Origin: an uncultured Paracoccus sp.
GTDB taxonomy: Bacteria > Pseudomonadota > Alphaproteobacteria > Rhodobacterales > Rhodobacteraceae
DNA: 64,000 nucleotides
Direction of reading: 5' to 3'
NCBI GenBank assembly: GCA_934533075.1
Contig: CAKTBJ010000001.1
Location: 157,926-221,925 of the forward strand
Shown: piece after piece, positions 51,399 to 63,849 of the stretch
Numbering within the stretch: the stretch's first letter is position 1
Layout: each line of letters starts with the position of its first letter
Position numbers and translations under genes: made by a program
The notes under the pieces: generated by a model
Told to the model about the DNA's origin: nothing
Databases searched by the model: none
The model's input: the letters and a program-made list of their open reading frames with translations, nothing else

Positions 51399-51432
51399 GG
51401 GTCTTTTGCGCAATCGAAACGCTGAAAGACCC
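51399..51432 (+). promoter_or_regulatory. rpsT leader hairpin
   Basis: GGGTCTTT (51399-51406) pairs exactly with AAAGACCC (51425-51432), with an inner GCG/CGC pairing. It ends 14 bases before the rpsT ATG. S20 is known to regulate its own translation in enterobacteria, so this is a candidate autoregulatory leader. Confidence 0.5.
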
Positions 51433-51446
51433 GAAGGACCAGATTC

Positions 51447-51713
51447 ATGGCCAATACCGCCCAATCCCAGAAACGCGCCCGCCAGACCGAGCGCCGCACC
51501 GAAGTCAACAAGGCCCGCCGCTCGCGCATCCGCACCTTCCTGCGCAAGGTCGAGGAAGCCATCGCCAGCGGCGATGCGAAGGCCGCGCAGGAGGCCCTGC
51601 GCGCCGCCCAGCCCGAACTGATGCGCGGCGTCACCAAGGGCGTCGTCCACAAGAACACCGCCGCCCGCAAGATTTCGCGCCTCAGCGCGCGCGTGAAGGC
51701 GCTGTCGGCCTGA
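51447..51713 (+). CDS. rpsT: 30S ribosomal protein S20
   Basis: 88 residues, highly basic and helical: [20 protein letters not shown] ... [20 protein letters not shown] is the S20 pattern. A GAAGGA site precedes the ATG. It is followed by two hairpins and then dnaA; rpsT upstream of dnaA is common in alphaproteobacteria. Confidence 0.98.
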   Translation: MANTAQSQKRARQTERRTEVNKARRSRIRTFLRKVEEAIASGDAKAAQEALRAAQPELMRGVTKGVVHKNTAARKISRLSARVKALSA

Positions 51714-51731
51714 TCGACCGGCCCAGCCGTT

Positions 51732-51772
51732 CCAGCCCCGATCTGCGGCAACCCGCCGCAGATCGGGGCTGG
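51732..51772 (+). terminator. Large hairpin downstream of rpsT
   Basis: A perfect 18-bp inverted repeat with a 5-nt loop, 18 bases after the rpsT stop. No T tract follows, so it may stabilise the mRNA end or act together with the next hairpin. Confidence 0.6.
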
Positions 51773-51791
51773 AGGCGCGATTCCGGCCAGC

Positions 51792-51822
51792 AAACGGGCG
51801 CCCCGCAAGGAGGCGCCCGTTT
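51792..51822 (+). terminator. Second hairpin downstream of rpsT
   Basis: An 11-bp perfect stem (AAACGGGCGCC / GGCGCCCGTTT) with a 9-nt loop and a T-rich end continuing GGCGTTTC. This is the better candidate for the actual rpsT terminator. Confidence 0.7.
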
Positions 51823-52230
51823 GGCGTTTCGCCCATTCACCTGATTTCGCGGAAAAATCCCCGAGTGATGCAGATTTGCCGGTGCGGGGGGATTCGGTCG
51901 CCGATCCCCGCTGTCAAGCGCGAAGATCGGTTGCGCCGCGCCGCGGGCGGGGGCTAGCTTGGGCCTGCGATTCTTTTCGCCTGGGGGACAAACGCCCGGC
52001 ACACCGGCCTGCCAGCCGGCAAGGGGCATGCGCGTCGGCTTGGCGCGCAACGGATGAAGGGGCGGCTGCCACCGCCTCCCCATCCCTGTCTGACGCATTG
52101 CTCGGCCTTGCCGGGCCGCCTGCTTGTGCGGGCGGCTGCGGAGGCCCCGATCTTTGCCCCCCTCGCGGAGAGGCGCGGCCTTGTCGGCGCTGGCCGGCGG
52201 GGATGGGGTTTGCAAGGGGCGGTGAGCGAC
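51823..52230. other. dnaA upstream region, no DnaA-box cluster seen
   Basis: About 410 bases between rpsT and dnaA. It should carry the dnaA promoter. I searched it by eye for the TTATCCACA-type box in both orientations and saw no match, and the AT content is not raised. A GCCGGC-based inverted repeat lies near 51990-52020. The open frame running through to dnaA does not look coding. Confidence 0.5.
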
Positions 52231-52236
52231 GTGACG

Positions 52237-53577
52237 ATGACGGAAATCTGGGCGCAGGCGCGCGCCGATCTGCGTGAAATCATGGGCAAGGACCAGTTTG
52301 CGGCTTGGGTCGATCCGCTGCAACTGACGCGGCTGGACGCGGAAGGCGCCTGTTTCGCCACGCCCACCCGCTTCATGTCGGACTGGGTGTCGCGCCATTA
52401 TGCCGATTCCATCCGCGCCAGCCTTGCCCGCGCCGGCCATGCCGTGCCGCGCCTGCAATTCGAGGTCATGCCGCATCCCGAGACCGCGCCGGCCTCCGCC
52501 GCCGCCCCGGCCCAGCCGACGCAGCGCAGCACCGAGAATCTGGGCGCGCCGCTGGATTCGCGCTATTCCTTCGCCAATTTCGTCGTCGGCAAGCCGAACG
52601 AGCTGGCCCATGCCGCCGCCCTGCGCGTGGCCGAGGGCGGGCCAGTGACGTTCAACCCGCTGTTTCTTTATGGCGGCGTCGGCCTTGGCAAGACCCACCT
52701 GATGCATGCCATCGCCCGCGAGATTCAGGCCCGCCGCCCCGGCGAGAAGGTTCTGTATCTTTCCGCCGAACAGTTCATGTATCGCTTCATTCAGGCGCTG
52801 CGCGAAAAGACCGTGATGGATTTCAAGGAGTTGTTCCGCTCGGTCTCGGTCCTGATGGTCGACGACGTGCAGTTCATCGCCGGCAAGGAATCCACGCAGG
52901 AGGAATTCTTCCACACCTTCAACACGCTGGTCGATCAGGGCAAGCAGATCGTCATCTCGGCCGACCGCGCGCCGGGCGAGATCAAGGACCTGGAGGAGCG
53001 CATCCGCTCGCGCCTGTCCTCGGGGCTGGTGGTGGACCTGCATCCGACCGATTACGAGTTGCGGCTGGGCATCCTGCAAACCAAGACGGTGGCTTTCCGC
53101 GCCCAGTATCCCGGCGTGGACATCGCGCCGCAGGTGCTGGAATTCCTCGCCCGCCGCATCACCACCAACACCCGCGTGCTGGAAGGCGCGCTGCAACGGG
53201 TGCTGGCCCATGCCAGCCTGCTGGGCCGGCAGATCGACCTGGACATGGCGCAGCACTGCCTGACGGATATCCTGCGCGCCTCGGACCGCAAGGTGACGAT
53301 CGAGGAAATCCAGCGCCATGTGGCCGAGCACTATAACATCCGCCTGTCGGATCTGGTCGGCCCGAAGCGGCTGCGCATGGTGGCCCGGCCGCGTCAGGTG
53401 GCGATGTATCTGGCCAAGGAAATGACCTCGCGCTCGCTGCCGGAGATCGGGCGGCGCTTCGGCGGGCGCGATCACACCACCATCATGCACGGCGTGCGGA
53501 AGATCGAGGAACTGGCGGCGGCGGACCACCAGCTTGCCGAGGATCTCGACATGCTGCGCCGTCTGCTGCAAGGCTGA
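52237..53577 (+). CDS. dnaA: Chromosomal replication initiator protein DnaA
   Basis: Initiates replication at oriC. 446 residues from this start: N-terminal oligomerisation domain (1-85, EIMGKDQFAAWVDPL), AAA+ domain with FLYGGVGLGKTHLMHA (Walker A, about 145) and DDVQFIAGKE (Walker B), and the C-terminal DNA-binding domain with the signature GGRDHTTIMHGVRKIE. The start is uncertain: in-frame GTGs at 52222 and 52231 are also possible; an AAGGGG site fits GTG 52231 best. Followed by dnaN after 73 bases. Confidence 0.96.
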   Translation: MTEIWAQARADLREIMGKDQFAAWVDPLQLTRLDAEGACFATPTRFMSDWVSRHYADSIRASLARAGHAVPRLQFEVMPHPETAPASAAAPAQPTQRSTENLGAPLDSRYSFANFVVGKPNELAHAAALRVAEGGPVTFNPLFLYGGVGLGKTHLMHAIAREIQARRPGEKVLYLSAEQFMYRFIQALREKTVMDFKELFRSVSVLMVDDVQFIAGKESTQEEFFHTFNTLVDQGKQIVISADRAPGEIKDLEERIRSRLSSGLVVDLHPTDYELRLGILQTKTVAFRAQYPGVDIAPQVLEFLARRITTNTRVLEGALQRVLAHASLLGRQIDLDMAQHCLTDILRASDRKVTIEEIQRHVAEHYNIRLSDLVGPKRLRMVARPRQVAMYLAKEMTSRSLPEIGRRFGGRDHTTIMHGVRKIEELAAADHQLAEDLDMLRRLLQG

Positions 53578-53650
53578 GGGGCAGGGGATTGGCGCGCTTG
53601 GCAAGCCGGCGGCGCCCGGTTAGACATGGGCCAAACGGACGGGGGTAGGC

Positions 53651-54765
53651 ATGAAGTTCTCGATCGAACGCGCGGATCTGGTCAAGGCGGTCGCACAGGC
53701 GCAATCCGTGGTCGAGCGCCGCAACACCATCCCGATCCTGCTGAACGTGCTGATCGAGGCCGCGCCGGAGGGTGTCAGTTTCCGCGCCACCGATCTGGAT
53801 ACCGAGGTCGTGGACCGCGCCCCGGCGCAGGTCGAACGGCCCGGCGCCACCACGGTCAGCGCCGCTTTGCTGAACGAGATCGCCCGCAAGCTGCCGGATG
53901 GCGCGCTGGTGGCGCTGTCGGACGATCCCGATACCGGGCGGCTGAACGTGCAGGCGGGGCGGGCCAGCTTTACCCTCGCCACCCTGCCGCGCGAGGATTT
54001 TCCGGTCATGGCCTCGACCGAATACAGCGCGAATTTCAAGGCCCCGGCCCGCGACCTGCGCCGGTTGTTCGAGAAATCCGCCTTTGCCGTCAGTGTCGAG
54101 GAAACCCGCTATTACCTGAACGGCGTCTATCTGCATGTGGCGCAGGGCGAGGACGGGCCGCAGCTGCGCGCCGTGGCGACGGACGGGCACCGGCTGGCGC
54201 GCATCGACGCGGCCCTGCCCGAGGGTGCGGCGGACATGCCCGGCGTGATCGTGCCGCGCAAGACCGTGGCCGAGCTGCGCAAGCTGCTGACCGATGACGA
54301 CAGCGACATCGCTGTCTCGGTCAGCGAGACCAAGGTGCGCTTTGCCACCCCCGGCGTGACGCTGACCTCGAAAGTGATCGACGGCACCTTCCCCGACTAT
54401 ACCCGCGTCATCCCCCATGCCAACAGCCGCCGGCTGGAGGTGGATGCCGGCGATTTCGCCCGCGCCGTCGACCGCGTGGCCACGGTCAGCAGCGAGCGTT
54501 CGCGTGCGGTGAAGCTGAGCCTCGACGAGGATCGGTTGCGGCTGTCGGTCAATGCGCCGGATGCCGGCGCGGCGGAGGACGAACTGGCCGTGGCCTATGG
54601 CGACGACCCGCTGGAGATCGGCTTCAACGCCAAGTATCTGAAGGAAATCGCCGACCAGATCGACCATGAAAATGCCGTCTTTCTGTTCAACGGCTCGGGT
54701 GATGCGGCGCTGATCCGCGAGGGCGGCGACGCCTCGGCGGTCTATGTCGTGATGCCGATGCGGGT

Positions 54766-54769
<4 letters not shown>
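53651..54769 (+). CDS. dnaN: DNA polymerase III beta sliding clamp
   Basis: 372 residues. Ring-shaped processivity clamp. It starts MKFSIERADLVKAVAQAQSV and ends with the conserved VYVVMPMRV tail; RAVATDGHRLAR and VIDGTFPDYTRVIP are clamp signatures. A GGGG-rich weak site precedes the ATG. Its stop overlaps recF (GTGA). Confidence 0.98.
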
Positions 54770-58391
<3,622 letters not shown>

Positions 58392-58403
58392 CCGGGAAAG
58401 CCC

Positions 58404-58435
58404 GCCGTGCCCCGGTTGATCGACCGGGGCACGGC
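58404..58435 (+). terminator. Hairpin downstream of gyrB
   Basis: A 13-bp perfect stem (GCCGTGCCCCGGT / ACCGGGGCACGGC) with a 6-nt loop, 12 bases after the gyrB stop. No T tract; termination is plausible but not certain. Confidence 0.6.
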
Positions 58436-58587
58436 GCAGCCCCCGCGATCCTGTTGCAGGATTGACGCGGCGATTCGGCGCAATGCGCGGGATTTCCGTG
58501 ATTTTTCGTTGAGGCAGATCGGTGCGGGTGCTATCGTTCCGGCTAATGGCGCCAGCGGGCGCGGTTTCCAGCTTTCCGGGAGTAGCC

Positions 58588-59316
58588 ATGACGAAATTTC
58601 ATTCCGCCGCAGCCATCGCGATCCTTGCCGTCTCCGCCCCGGCCGCCCTTGCCGGCGGCTATCAGCCCCCCGTGGTCGAGACCGCCGTCGTCGCCCCCAT
58701 CGTCGAAGCGACCTCCTATAGCGATTGGGCCGGCGCCTATGTCGGCGGCACGCTGGGCTATGTCATCAGCGGCGACGAGCGCGTGGGCTTCTCGGATGCG
58801 GCCGACAATTATGTCGGCGATGTGGGCAATGTCGATCTGTCGGGCGTGACCGGCGGCATCCGCCTGGGCTATCGCATCCAGCGCGATGCCTGGGTGTTCG
58901 GCGCCGAACTGGGCTATGAGGCGATGGGCGTCGAGGGCGATGTCAGCTATGACAACGCCGTGGGCGCCGGCACCATCACCTCGAACGTGGACAACGTGCT
59001 GGCGCTGCGCTTCAAGACCGGCCGCGTCGTCAGCGAGGACACGCTGTTCTATGGCATCGCCGGCATCGCCCGCGGCAAGTTCAGCTACGATCTGGCCGGC
59101 ACGGCCGTCGCCGCCGCCGATACCTCGGAAAGCTACAGCCATTCCGGCTATGTCCTGGGCCTCGGGGTCGAGCGCAAGCTGTCCGAGCGTCTCTCGGTCA
59201 CCGGAGAGTGGGAATATGGCCGTTTCGGCAAGACCGATCTGGATCTGGGCGGTGCCGTCACCCGCGCCACGCCGAAATACAACCAGCTGCGGCTGGGCGT
59301 GAACTATCGCTTCTGA
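58588..59316 (+). CDS. Outer-membrane beta-barrel protein (Omp25/31-like)
   Basis: 242 residues. A signal peptide (about 1-22, ending PAALAG) is followed by YSDWAGAYVGGTLGYVISGD and alternating hydrophobic strands (GGIRLGYRIQRDAWVFGAELGY), ending in LRLGVNYRF with the C-terminal Phe typical of outer-membrane barrels. It fits the small eight-stranded porin-like family common in alphaproteobacteria. ATG 58588 has a GGGAG site. A terminator follows, so it is a single-gene unit. Confidence 0.88.
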   Translation: MTKFHSAAAIAILAVSAPAALAGGYQPPVVETAVVAPIVEATSYSDWAGAYVGGTLGYVISGDERVGFSDAADNYVGDVGNVDLSGVTGGIRLGYRIQRDAWVFGAELGYEAMGVEGDVSYDNAVGAGTITSNVDNVLALRFKTGRVVSEDTLFYGIAGIARGKFSYDLAGTAVAAADTSESYSHSGYVLGLGVERKLSERLSVTGEWEYGRFGKTDLDLGGAVTRATPKYNQLRLGVNYRF

Positions 59317-59334
59317 TCGGGCGAGAAGATGCGC

Positions 59335-59362
59335 AAGGGCCGTCCCTCGGGGCGGCCTTTTT
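59335..59362 (+). terminator. Terminator of the outer-membrane protein gene
   Basis: An imperfect stem (AAGGGCCGTCCC / GGGGCGGCCTT with one bulged G) and a run of five T, 18 bases after the stop. Confidence 0.85.
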
Positions 59363-59439
59363 GCATGATCGCGATCTTGTCGGTTGCGAAGCCGGGCGCG
59401 GGCGGGCTAGGAATTTCCCTGCATAACTGGGGGACTGAC

Positions 59440-59829
59440 ATGCGTTATAGCCTGATTGCCGGAACCGTGGTGCTGATGCTGGCGGCTTGCGGAGGGGGCG
59501 GCGGGCCGCAGGATATCCGGCTTTCCGGTGGCTCGTCCTATGTGCCGCCGGCGCCGGGACCGCATGAGCTGTCCACGGCCGAGCGCAACGCCGTTCAGAC
59601 CGCGCTGGCCGGGCAGGTGCGGGGCGCGCGGGCCGGAACCACCGTGGCGATGCGCGGCGATGACGGGGTGGTGACGGTTTGCGGCACCCTGGCCAGCGGC
59701 GCGCCCTTCATCGGGGTGCTGACCGGCAGCGGGTCCGGTGCGGGCTTCTCGCCCTCCGGTATCGCGGCCAACGATCCCGAGGCCCGTGCCGTCCGCAAGA
59801 TCTGCGCCGAGCGCAACCTGACCATCTAG
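59440..59829 (+). CDS. Small lipoprotein of unknown function
   Basis: 129 residues. Lipobox LAAC at about residue 18, followed by a Gly-rich linker (GGGGG), then a short folded part with ELSTAERNAVQTALAGQVRG, VTVCGTLASGAPFIGVL and a Cys near the end (VRKICAER). The two late Cys could form a disulfide. No family recognised. It starts at ATG 59440. The stop shares CTAG with the convergent Lrp-type gene. Confidence 0.8.
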   Translation: MRYSLIAGTVVLMLAACGGGGGPQDIRLSGGSSYVPPAPGPHELSTAERNAVQTALAGQVRGARAGTTVAMRGDDGVVTVCGTLASGAPFIGVLTGSGSGAGFSPSGIAANDPEARAVRKICAERNLTI

Positions 59830-60323
59830 GCCGGGCGCACCTTTCCCGCCGGTCCCCGCGCCAGGGCCAGCGGGCGGTCGGCGAGGATGGTTTCCATGCT
59901 GAACAGGCCGGTCACGCGCTCGATATCCATGTCCTGGATCAGCATCTTATACACTCGGTCATAGCCGGCCATCGACCGCGTGACGACCTTCGCCAGATAG
60001 TCCCACTCGCCGCCGATGCGGTGGAATTCGGTCACTTCGGGGATCGCCTCGACGCGGCTGCGGAAGCGCGCGGCCCATTTGTCGTCATGGTGGCGGGTGC
60101 GGATCATCACGAACACCGTCAGGTCGAGGCCCACCGCCTCGGGCGTCACCACCGCCCGGCTGCCGCGCAGCACCCCGGCTTCGCGCAGACGCGCCAGCCG
60201 CCGCCAGCAGGCATTCTGCGACAGCCCGACCTGTTCCGCGAGGTCGCGCTGCGACAGGCCGCCATCCCTTTGCAAAGCCGCCAGCAGGGCGTGGTCGATC
60301 TCGTCCAGGGCGGCGGGGTCCAT
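59826..60323 (-). CDS. Lrp/AsnC family transcriptional regulator
   Basis: 165 residues. N-terminal winged helix (LDEIDHALLAALQRDGGLSQ, then DLAEQVGLSQNACWRRLARL) and a C-terminal RAM/AsnC effector domain (TEFHRIGGEWDYLAKVV). The C-terminus is a short Arg/Pro-rich tail. It follows rlmN on the same strand by six bases and may be cotranscribed with it. Target genes unknown. Confidence 0.93.
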   Translation of the reverse strand: MDPAALDEIDHALLAALQRDGGLSQRDLAEQVGLSQNACWRRLARLREAGVLRGSRAVVTPEAVGLDLTVFVMIRTRHHDDKWAARFRSRVEAIPEVTEFHRIGGEWDYLAKVVTRSMAGYDRVYKMLIQDMDIERVTGLFSMETILADRPLALARGPAGKVRPA

Positions 60324-60329
60324 GCGGGG

Positions 60330-61511
60330 TCAGGTGGCGGCGGCCTCGGCGGCGATCTGCGCGGCCGAGCGGCGGCCACGCTCGGTCGCGGATTTCAGCT
60401 GGCCGCAGGCGGCCATGATGTCCTCGCCGCGCGGGGTGCGGATCGGGCTGGCATAACCGGCCTTGTGCACGATGTCGGCGAAGGCCTCGATCCGCTCCCA
60501 GCTCGACCGCTTGTAGGGGGCGCCGGGCCATTCGTTGAAGGGGATCAGGTTGATCTTGGCCGGGATGCCGGCGATCAGCCTGACCAGACGCCGGGCATCG
60601 GCGTCCGAATCGTTCACCCCGTCCAGCATGACATACTCAAAAGTGATGCGCTCGCTGTTGGACAGGCGGGGATAGTCGCGCAACGCCCCCAGCAGCGTGT
60701 CGATGTTCCATTTGCGATTGATCGGCACCAGCCGGTCGCGCACCGCGTCGGTGGTGGCGTGGAAGCTGACCGCCAGCAGGCAGCCGATCTCCTCGGCCGC
60801 GCGGGCGATTTCCGGCACCACGCCCGAGGTGGACAGCGTGATGCGCCGGCGCGAGAGGCTGATCCCCTCGCCATCCATCACCACCTTCATCGCGTCGCGC
60901 ACATTGTCGAAGTTGTAGAGCGGCTCGCCCATGCCCATCAGAACGACGTTAGAGATCAGCCGCGTCTCGTCCTTGGGCGCGCCGGGCTTCGGCCATTCGC
61001 CCAGGTCGTCGCGGGCCACCATGACCTGGCCGACGATCTCGCCCGCGGTCAGGTTGCGCACCAGCTTCTGCGTGCCGGTATGGCAGAACGAGCAGGTCAG
61101 CGTGCAACCCACCTGCGAGGACACGCACAGCGTGCCGCGATTTTCCTCGGGGATATAGACGGCCTCGACCTCATGCCCGCCGGCGATGCGCAGCAGGTAT
61201 TTGCGGGTGCCGTCGGCGCTGATCTGGCGGGTGACGACCTCGGGCAGGGTGATGGTGAAATGCTCGGCCAGCAGGGCGCGATAGTCCTTGGCCAGGTTGG
61301 TCATCTGCGCAAAGTCGCGCACGCCCCAGTGATAGAGCCATTGCCAGATCTGCCCGGTGCGCATCTTCGCCTGACGCTCCGGCGTGCCGGCGGCGATCAG
61401 GGCGTCGCGCAGCCCCTCGCGGGTGAGGCCGACCAGATTGACCGGGCCGCCCTCGGGCAGCTTGCGCGGGATGGTCAGCACGTCTTGCGTGATCGGGGCG
61501 GCGGCGGTCAT
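60330..61511 (-). CDS. rlmN: 23S rRNA (adenine2503-C2)-methyltransferase RlmN
   Basis: Radical SAM enzyme methylating A2503 of 23S rRNA and A37 of some tRNAs. 393 residues. The CxxxCxxC cluster motif is in [11 protein letters not shown] (about 127), with [16 protein letters not shown], the YVMLDGVND motif and the late catalytic Cys in [12 protein letters not shown] 61511; the longer upstream frame is not conserved. Confidence 0.97.
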   Translation of the reverse strand: MTAAAPITQDVLTIPRKLPEGGPVNLVGLTREGLRDALIAAGTPERQAKMRTGQIWQWLYHWGVRDFAQMTNLAKDYRALLAEHFTITLPEVVTRQISADGTRKYLLRIAGGHEVEAVYIPEENRGTLCVSSQVGCTLTCSFCHTGTQKLVRNLTAGEIVGQVMVARDDLGEWPKPGAPKDETRLISNVVLMGMGEPLYNFDNVRDAMKVVMDGEGISLSRRRITLSTSGVVPEIARAAEEIGCLLAVSFHATTDAVRDRLVPINRKWNIDTLLGALRDYPRLSNSERITFEYVMLDGVNDSDADARRLVRLIAGIPAKINLIPFNEWPGAPYKRSSWERIEAFADIVHKAGYASPIRTPRGEDIMAACGQLKSATERGRRSAAQIAAEAAAT

Positions 61512-61570
61512 GGTCTGGGTCCGGGGCAAGGGAATTGCCCCAATATGGGGCGAATCGCTGGAAAACAACA

Positions 61571-61602
61571 GCCGCGCGGCGGGGAAATTCCCGCCGCGCG
61601 GC
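61571..61602 (-). terminator. Terminator downstream of the IalB-family gene
   Basis: A 13-bp perfect stem (GCCGCGCGGCGGG / CCCGCCGCGCGGC) with a 6-nt loop. On the minus strand it is followed by TGTTGTTTTCC, a T-rich tail. It separates the IalB-family gene from rlmN. Confidence 0.8.
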
Positions 61603-61627
61603 TAGATGGCCGCAGGCCGGCCCTGCC

Positions 61628-62140
61628 TTAGCGGCAGGCCTCCTTGGCCCTGTCGGTCGCGGCGGTCACGCCGGACAACGAGAAAGTATCCACGGTGCGC
61701 GTGCCGCGTGCCGAGCGGCCGGAGACCACGGCCTCGGCCCCGCCGCGCAGCGCCGCGATCAGGCGGGCATCGTCGGCGGCCGAGCCGGTCCAGGCGTTTT
61801 CGCCTTCGGTGAACAGGCTGAAACTTTGCCCGCCGATGGCCACGTCCACGGTGGAATCGGGCGCAAAGGGATAGCCGCCGGCAAAGCTGACCTCGCCCTG
61901 GGCGCCGGGCCGATAGGCGACGTAAAGCCGGATGTCGCCGCGCCGCACGTCGGCCGGCTGGCCGTCGCGGGTGTTCACGGTCTTCTTCGGCGGCGAGACG
62001 GCCCAGCATTCCCTGGGGTTGCTGGCGGCGAATACCGTCCAGTCGCCATGCGTGGCGACGACATTCGTGGATTCCTGCGCAAGTGCGGGGACGGCACATG
62101 CGGCCATGACGGCAATGGCGCGCAGCGAGGATCGGATCAT
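61628..62140 (-). CDS. Invasion-associated locus B (IalB) family protein
   Basis: 170 residues, secreted. Signal peptide (about 1-21, ending VPALAQE), then the IalB pattern THGDWTVFAASNPRECWAVS near residue 30, FSLFTEGENAWTGSAADDA and VDTFSLSGVTAATDRAKEAC at the end. Two Cys at about 45 and 169 probably form a disulfide. Despite the name, the family is widespread in non-pathogens and its function is unclear. An AGGAG site precedes ATG 62140. Confidence 0.9.
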   Translation of the reverse strand: MIRSSLRAIAVMAACAVPALAQESTNVVATHGDWTVFAASNPRECWAVSPPKKTVNTRDGQPADVRRGDIRLYVAYRPGAQGEVSFAGGYPFAPDSTVDVAIGGQSFSLFTEGENAWTGSAADDARLIAALRGGAEAVVSGRSARGTRTVDTFSLSGVTAATDRAKEACR

Positions 62141-62362
62141 GCTCTGGTCTCCTGCCAAGTGGCCGTTTGATACGGCTCGTAACGAAATGCCTGCGATGCG
62201 CAGCGAACGCAAGGCGCGACGCTTCTGGCACAAAAGGCCAGTTGCGCCCAGCATAATGCAGTCCCGTCGCCATGAAAAAGCCATGCCGGCGAATTCTCGC
62301 GCATTTGTCAGCGGGGAAGGGGGCGGCATGGTATAGAATGGCGGGACAGCGAGGGGGTGCGG

Positions 62363-63238
62363 ATGAAACTGGGCTGGTCTGACGTGACGCCGCGGGCGCT
62401 TTACCTCAACCGCCGGGCGCTGATGGCGGGGGCCGGGGCGCTGGCCGTCCTGCCTGCGCGGGCGGCGCCCTCGCTGGGGGCGCCCAACACCTTCGAGGAG
62501 GTCACCAACTACAACAACTTTTATGAATTCGGCACCGGCAAGGAGGACCCGGCCCGCAATGCCGGCCGCCTGCGCACCAGCCCGTGGATGGTGGTGATCG
62601 ACGGGCTGGTGGACCGTCCGGGCAGCTATGGCGTCGAGGACATCGCCCCCGAAGCCGCCGTCGAGGAGCGCATCTACAAGCTGCGCTGCGTGGAAGCCTG
62701 GTCGATGGTGATCCCGTGGAACGGCGTGCCGCTGGGTCCGGTGCTGGAGCGTGCGGGCTTGCAGCCCTCGGCGAAGTTCGTGGCCTTCGAGACGCTCTAC
62801 GATCCCGAGCAGATGCCGGGCCAGAATTCGCGCATGCTGGACTGGCCCTATCGCGAGGGGCTGCGGCTGGACGAGGCCCTGCACCCGCTGACCCTGCTGG
62901 CGACCGGGCTTTACGGTGAGGCGCTGCCCAACCAGAACGGCGCGCCGATCCGGCTGGTGGTGCCGTGGAAATACGGCTTCAAGTCGATCAAGTCGATCGT
63001 GCGCATCACCGTGACCGACCGGCAGCCCGTGGGGACGTGGCAGCAGGCGGCGCCGACCGAATACGGCTTCTATGCCAATGTGAACCCCGAGGTGGATCAT
63101 CCCCGCTGGTCGCAGGCCACCGAGCGGGTGATCGGTGGCTCGCTCTTTGCGGGACGCGAGCCGACGCAGATGTTCAACGGCTATGGCGAGGAGGTCGCGC
63201 ATCTTTACGCCGGCATGGATCTGCGCAGGGATTTCTGA
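62363..63238 (+). CDS. msrP: Protein-methionine-sulfoxide reductase catalytic subunit MsrP
   Basis: Periplasmic molybdopterin enzyme reducing oxidised methionines in envelope proteins. 291 residues. A twin-arginine leader ([16 protein letters not shown]) directs Tat export; the Mo-ligand Cys is in [16 protein letters not shown] (about 113). [12 protein letters not shown] and [14 protein letters not shown] are YedY/MsrP signatures. The GGGG site at 62353 fits ATG 62363 better than GTG 62357. Coupled to msrQ by TGATG. Confidence 0.96.
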   Translation: MKLGWSDVTPRALYLNRRALMAGAGALAVLPARAAPSLGAPNTFEEVTNYNNFYEFGTGKEDPARNAGRLRTSPWMVVIDGLVDRPGSYGVEDIAPEAAVEERIYKLRCVEAWSMVIPWNGVPLGPVLERAGLQPSAKFVAFETLYDPEQMPGQNSRMLDWPYREGLRLDEALHPLTLLATGLYGEALPNQNGAPIRLVVPWKYGFKSIKSIVRITVTDRQPVGTWQQAAPTEYGFYANVNPEVDHPRWSQATERVIGGSLFAGREPTQMFNGYGEEVAHLYAGMDLRRDF

Positions 63239-63849
63239 TGCGTGACCGGCTGAATGCCGCGCTGCGCCGGTTGCCGCGCGGGGCGGTCTGGGTGGCGGGG
63301 CTGATTCCCTTCCTGTTGCTGGCCTCGGATACGCTGCGGGGGCGGCTGGGCGTCGATCCGGTGCGCGCGATCGAGCATCGCAGCGGCCGCATCGCCATCT
63401 ATTTCCTGGTGGCGACGCTGTGCGTGACGCCGCTGCTGCGGCTGGCGCGAATCAACGCGATGCGGTTCCGGCGGGCGCTGGGGATGCTGAGCTTCCTTTA
63501 TGCGGCGCTGCATGTGGCGGCCTGGGCGGTGCTGGACATGGGGCTGGCCTGGGGGCGGATCGGCGGCGACCTGATGAACCGTCCCTACCTGACCATCGGC
63601 GCGATCAGCGGGGTGATTCTGGCTCTGCTGGCGGCCACGGCATCGGATCTGGCGATTCGGAGGCTGGGCAGCGCCCGCTGGCGGGCGATTCACCGGGGAA
63701 TCTACGTCGCCGCGCCGCTGGCCGGCTGGCACTGGCTGCTGGTGGAGAAGATTCCGGGACCGAAGGAGCAGGCGATTCTGGCGGTGATTCTGGGCCTTCT
63801 GGCATGGCGCGGCTGGGTGGCGCTGCGCATCGAGAGGGGAATCCCGTAA
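63238..63849 (+). CDS. msrQ: Heme b membrane subunit MsrQ
   Basis: 203 residues with about six membrane helices; delivers quinone-derived electrons to MsrP. The heme-ligand histidines sit in SFLYAALHVAAWAVLD and RGIYVAAPLAGWHWLL, and HRSGRIAIYFLVATLCVTPL is typical of the YedZ ferric-reductase-like domain. It starts within the msrP stop. This is the last gene of the window. Confidence 0.95.
   Translation: MRDRLNAALRRLPRGAVWVAGLIPFLLLASDTLRGRLGVDPVRAIEHRSGRIAIYFLVATLCVTPLLRLARINAMRFRRALGMLSFLYAALHVAAWAVLDMGLAWGRIGGDLMNRPYLTIGAISGVILALLAATASDLAIRRLGSARWRAIHRGIYVAAPLAGWHWLLVEKIPGPKEQAILAVILGLLAWRGWVALRIERGIP

Noticed and set aside
51732..51772. Origin-type iteron or DnaA site
   Set aside because: It is a single GC-rich inverted repeat directly after rpsT, fitting an mRNA 3' structure.
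52054..52236. N-terminal extension of dnaA
   Set aside because: The extra residues resemble frame noise and DnaA proteins do not have such an extension.
61628..63202. 524-residue version of the IalB protein
   Set aside because: The upstream part is antisense to msrP; a clean signal peptide and ribosome site support 62140.
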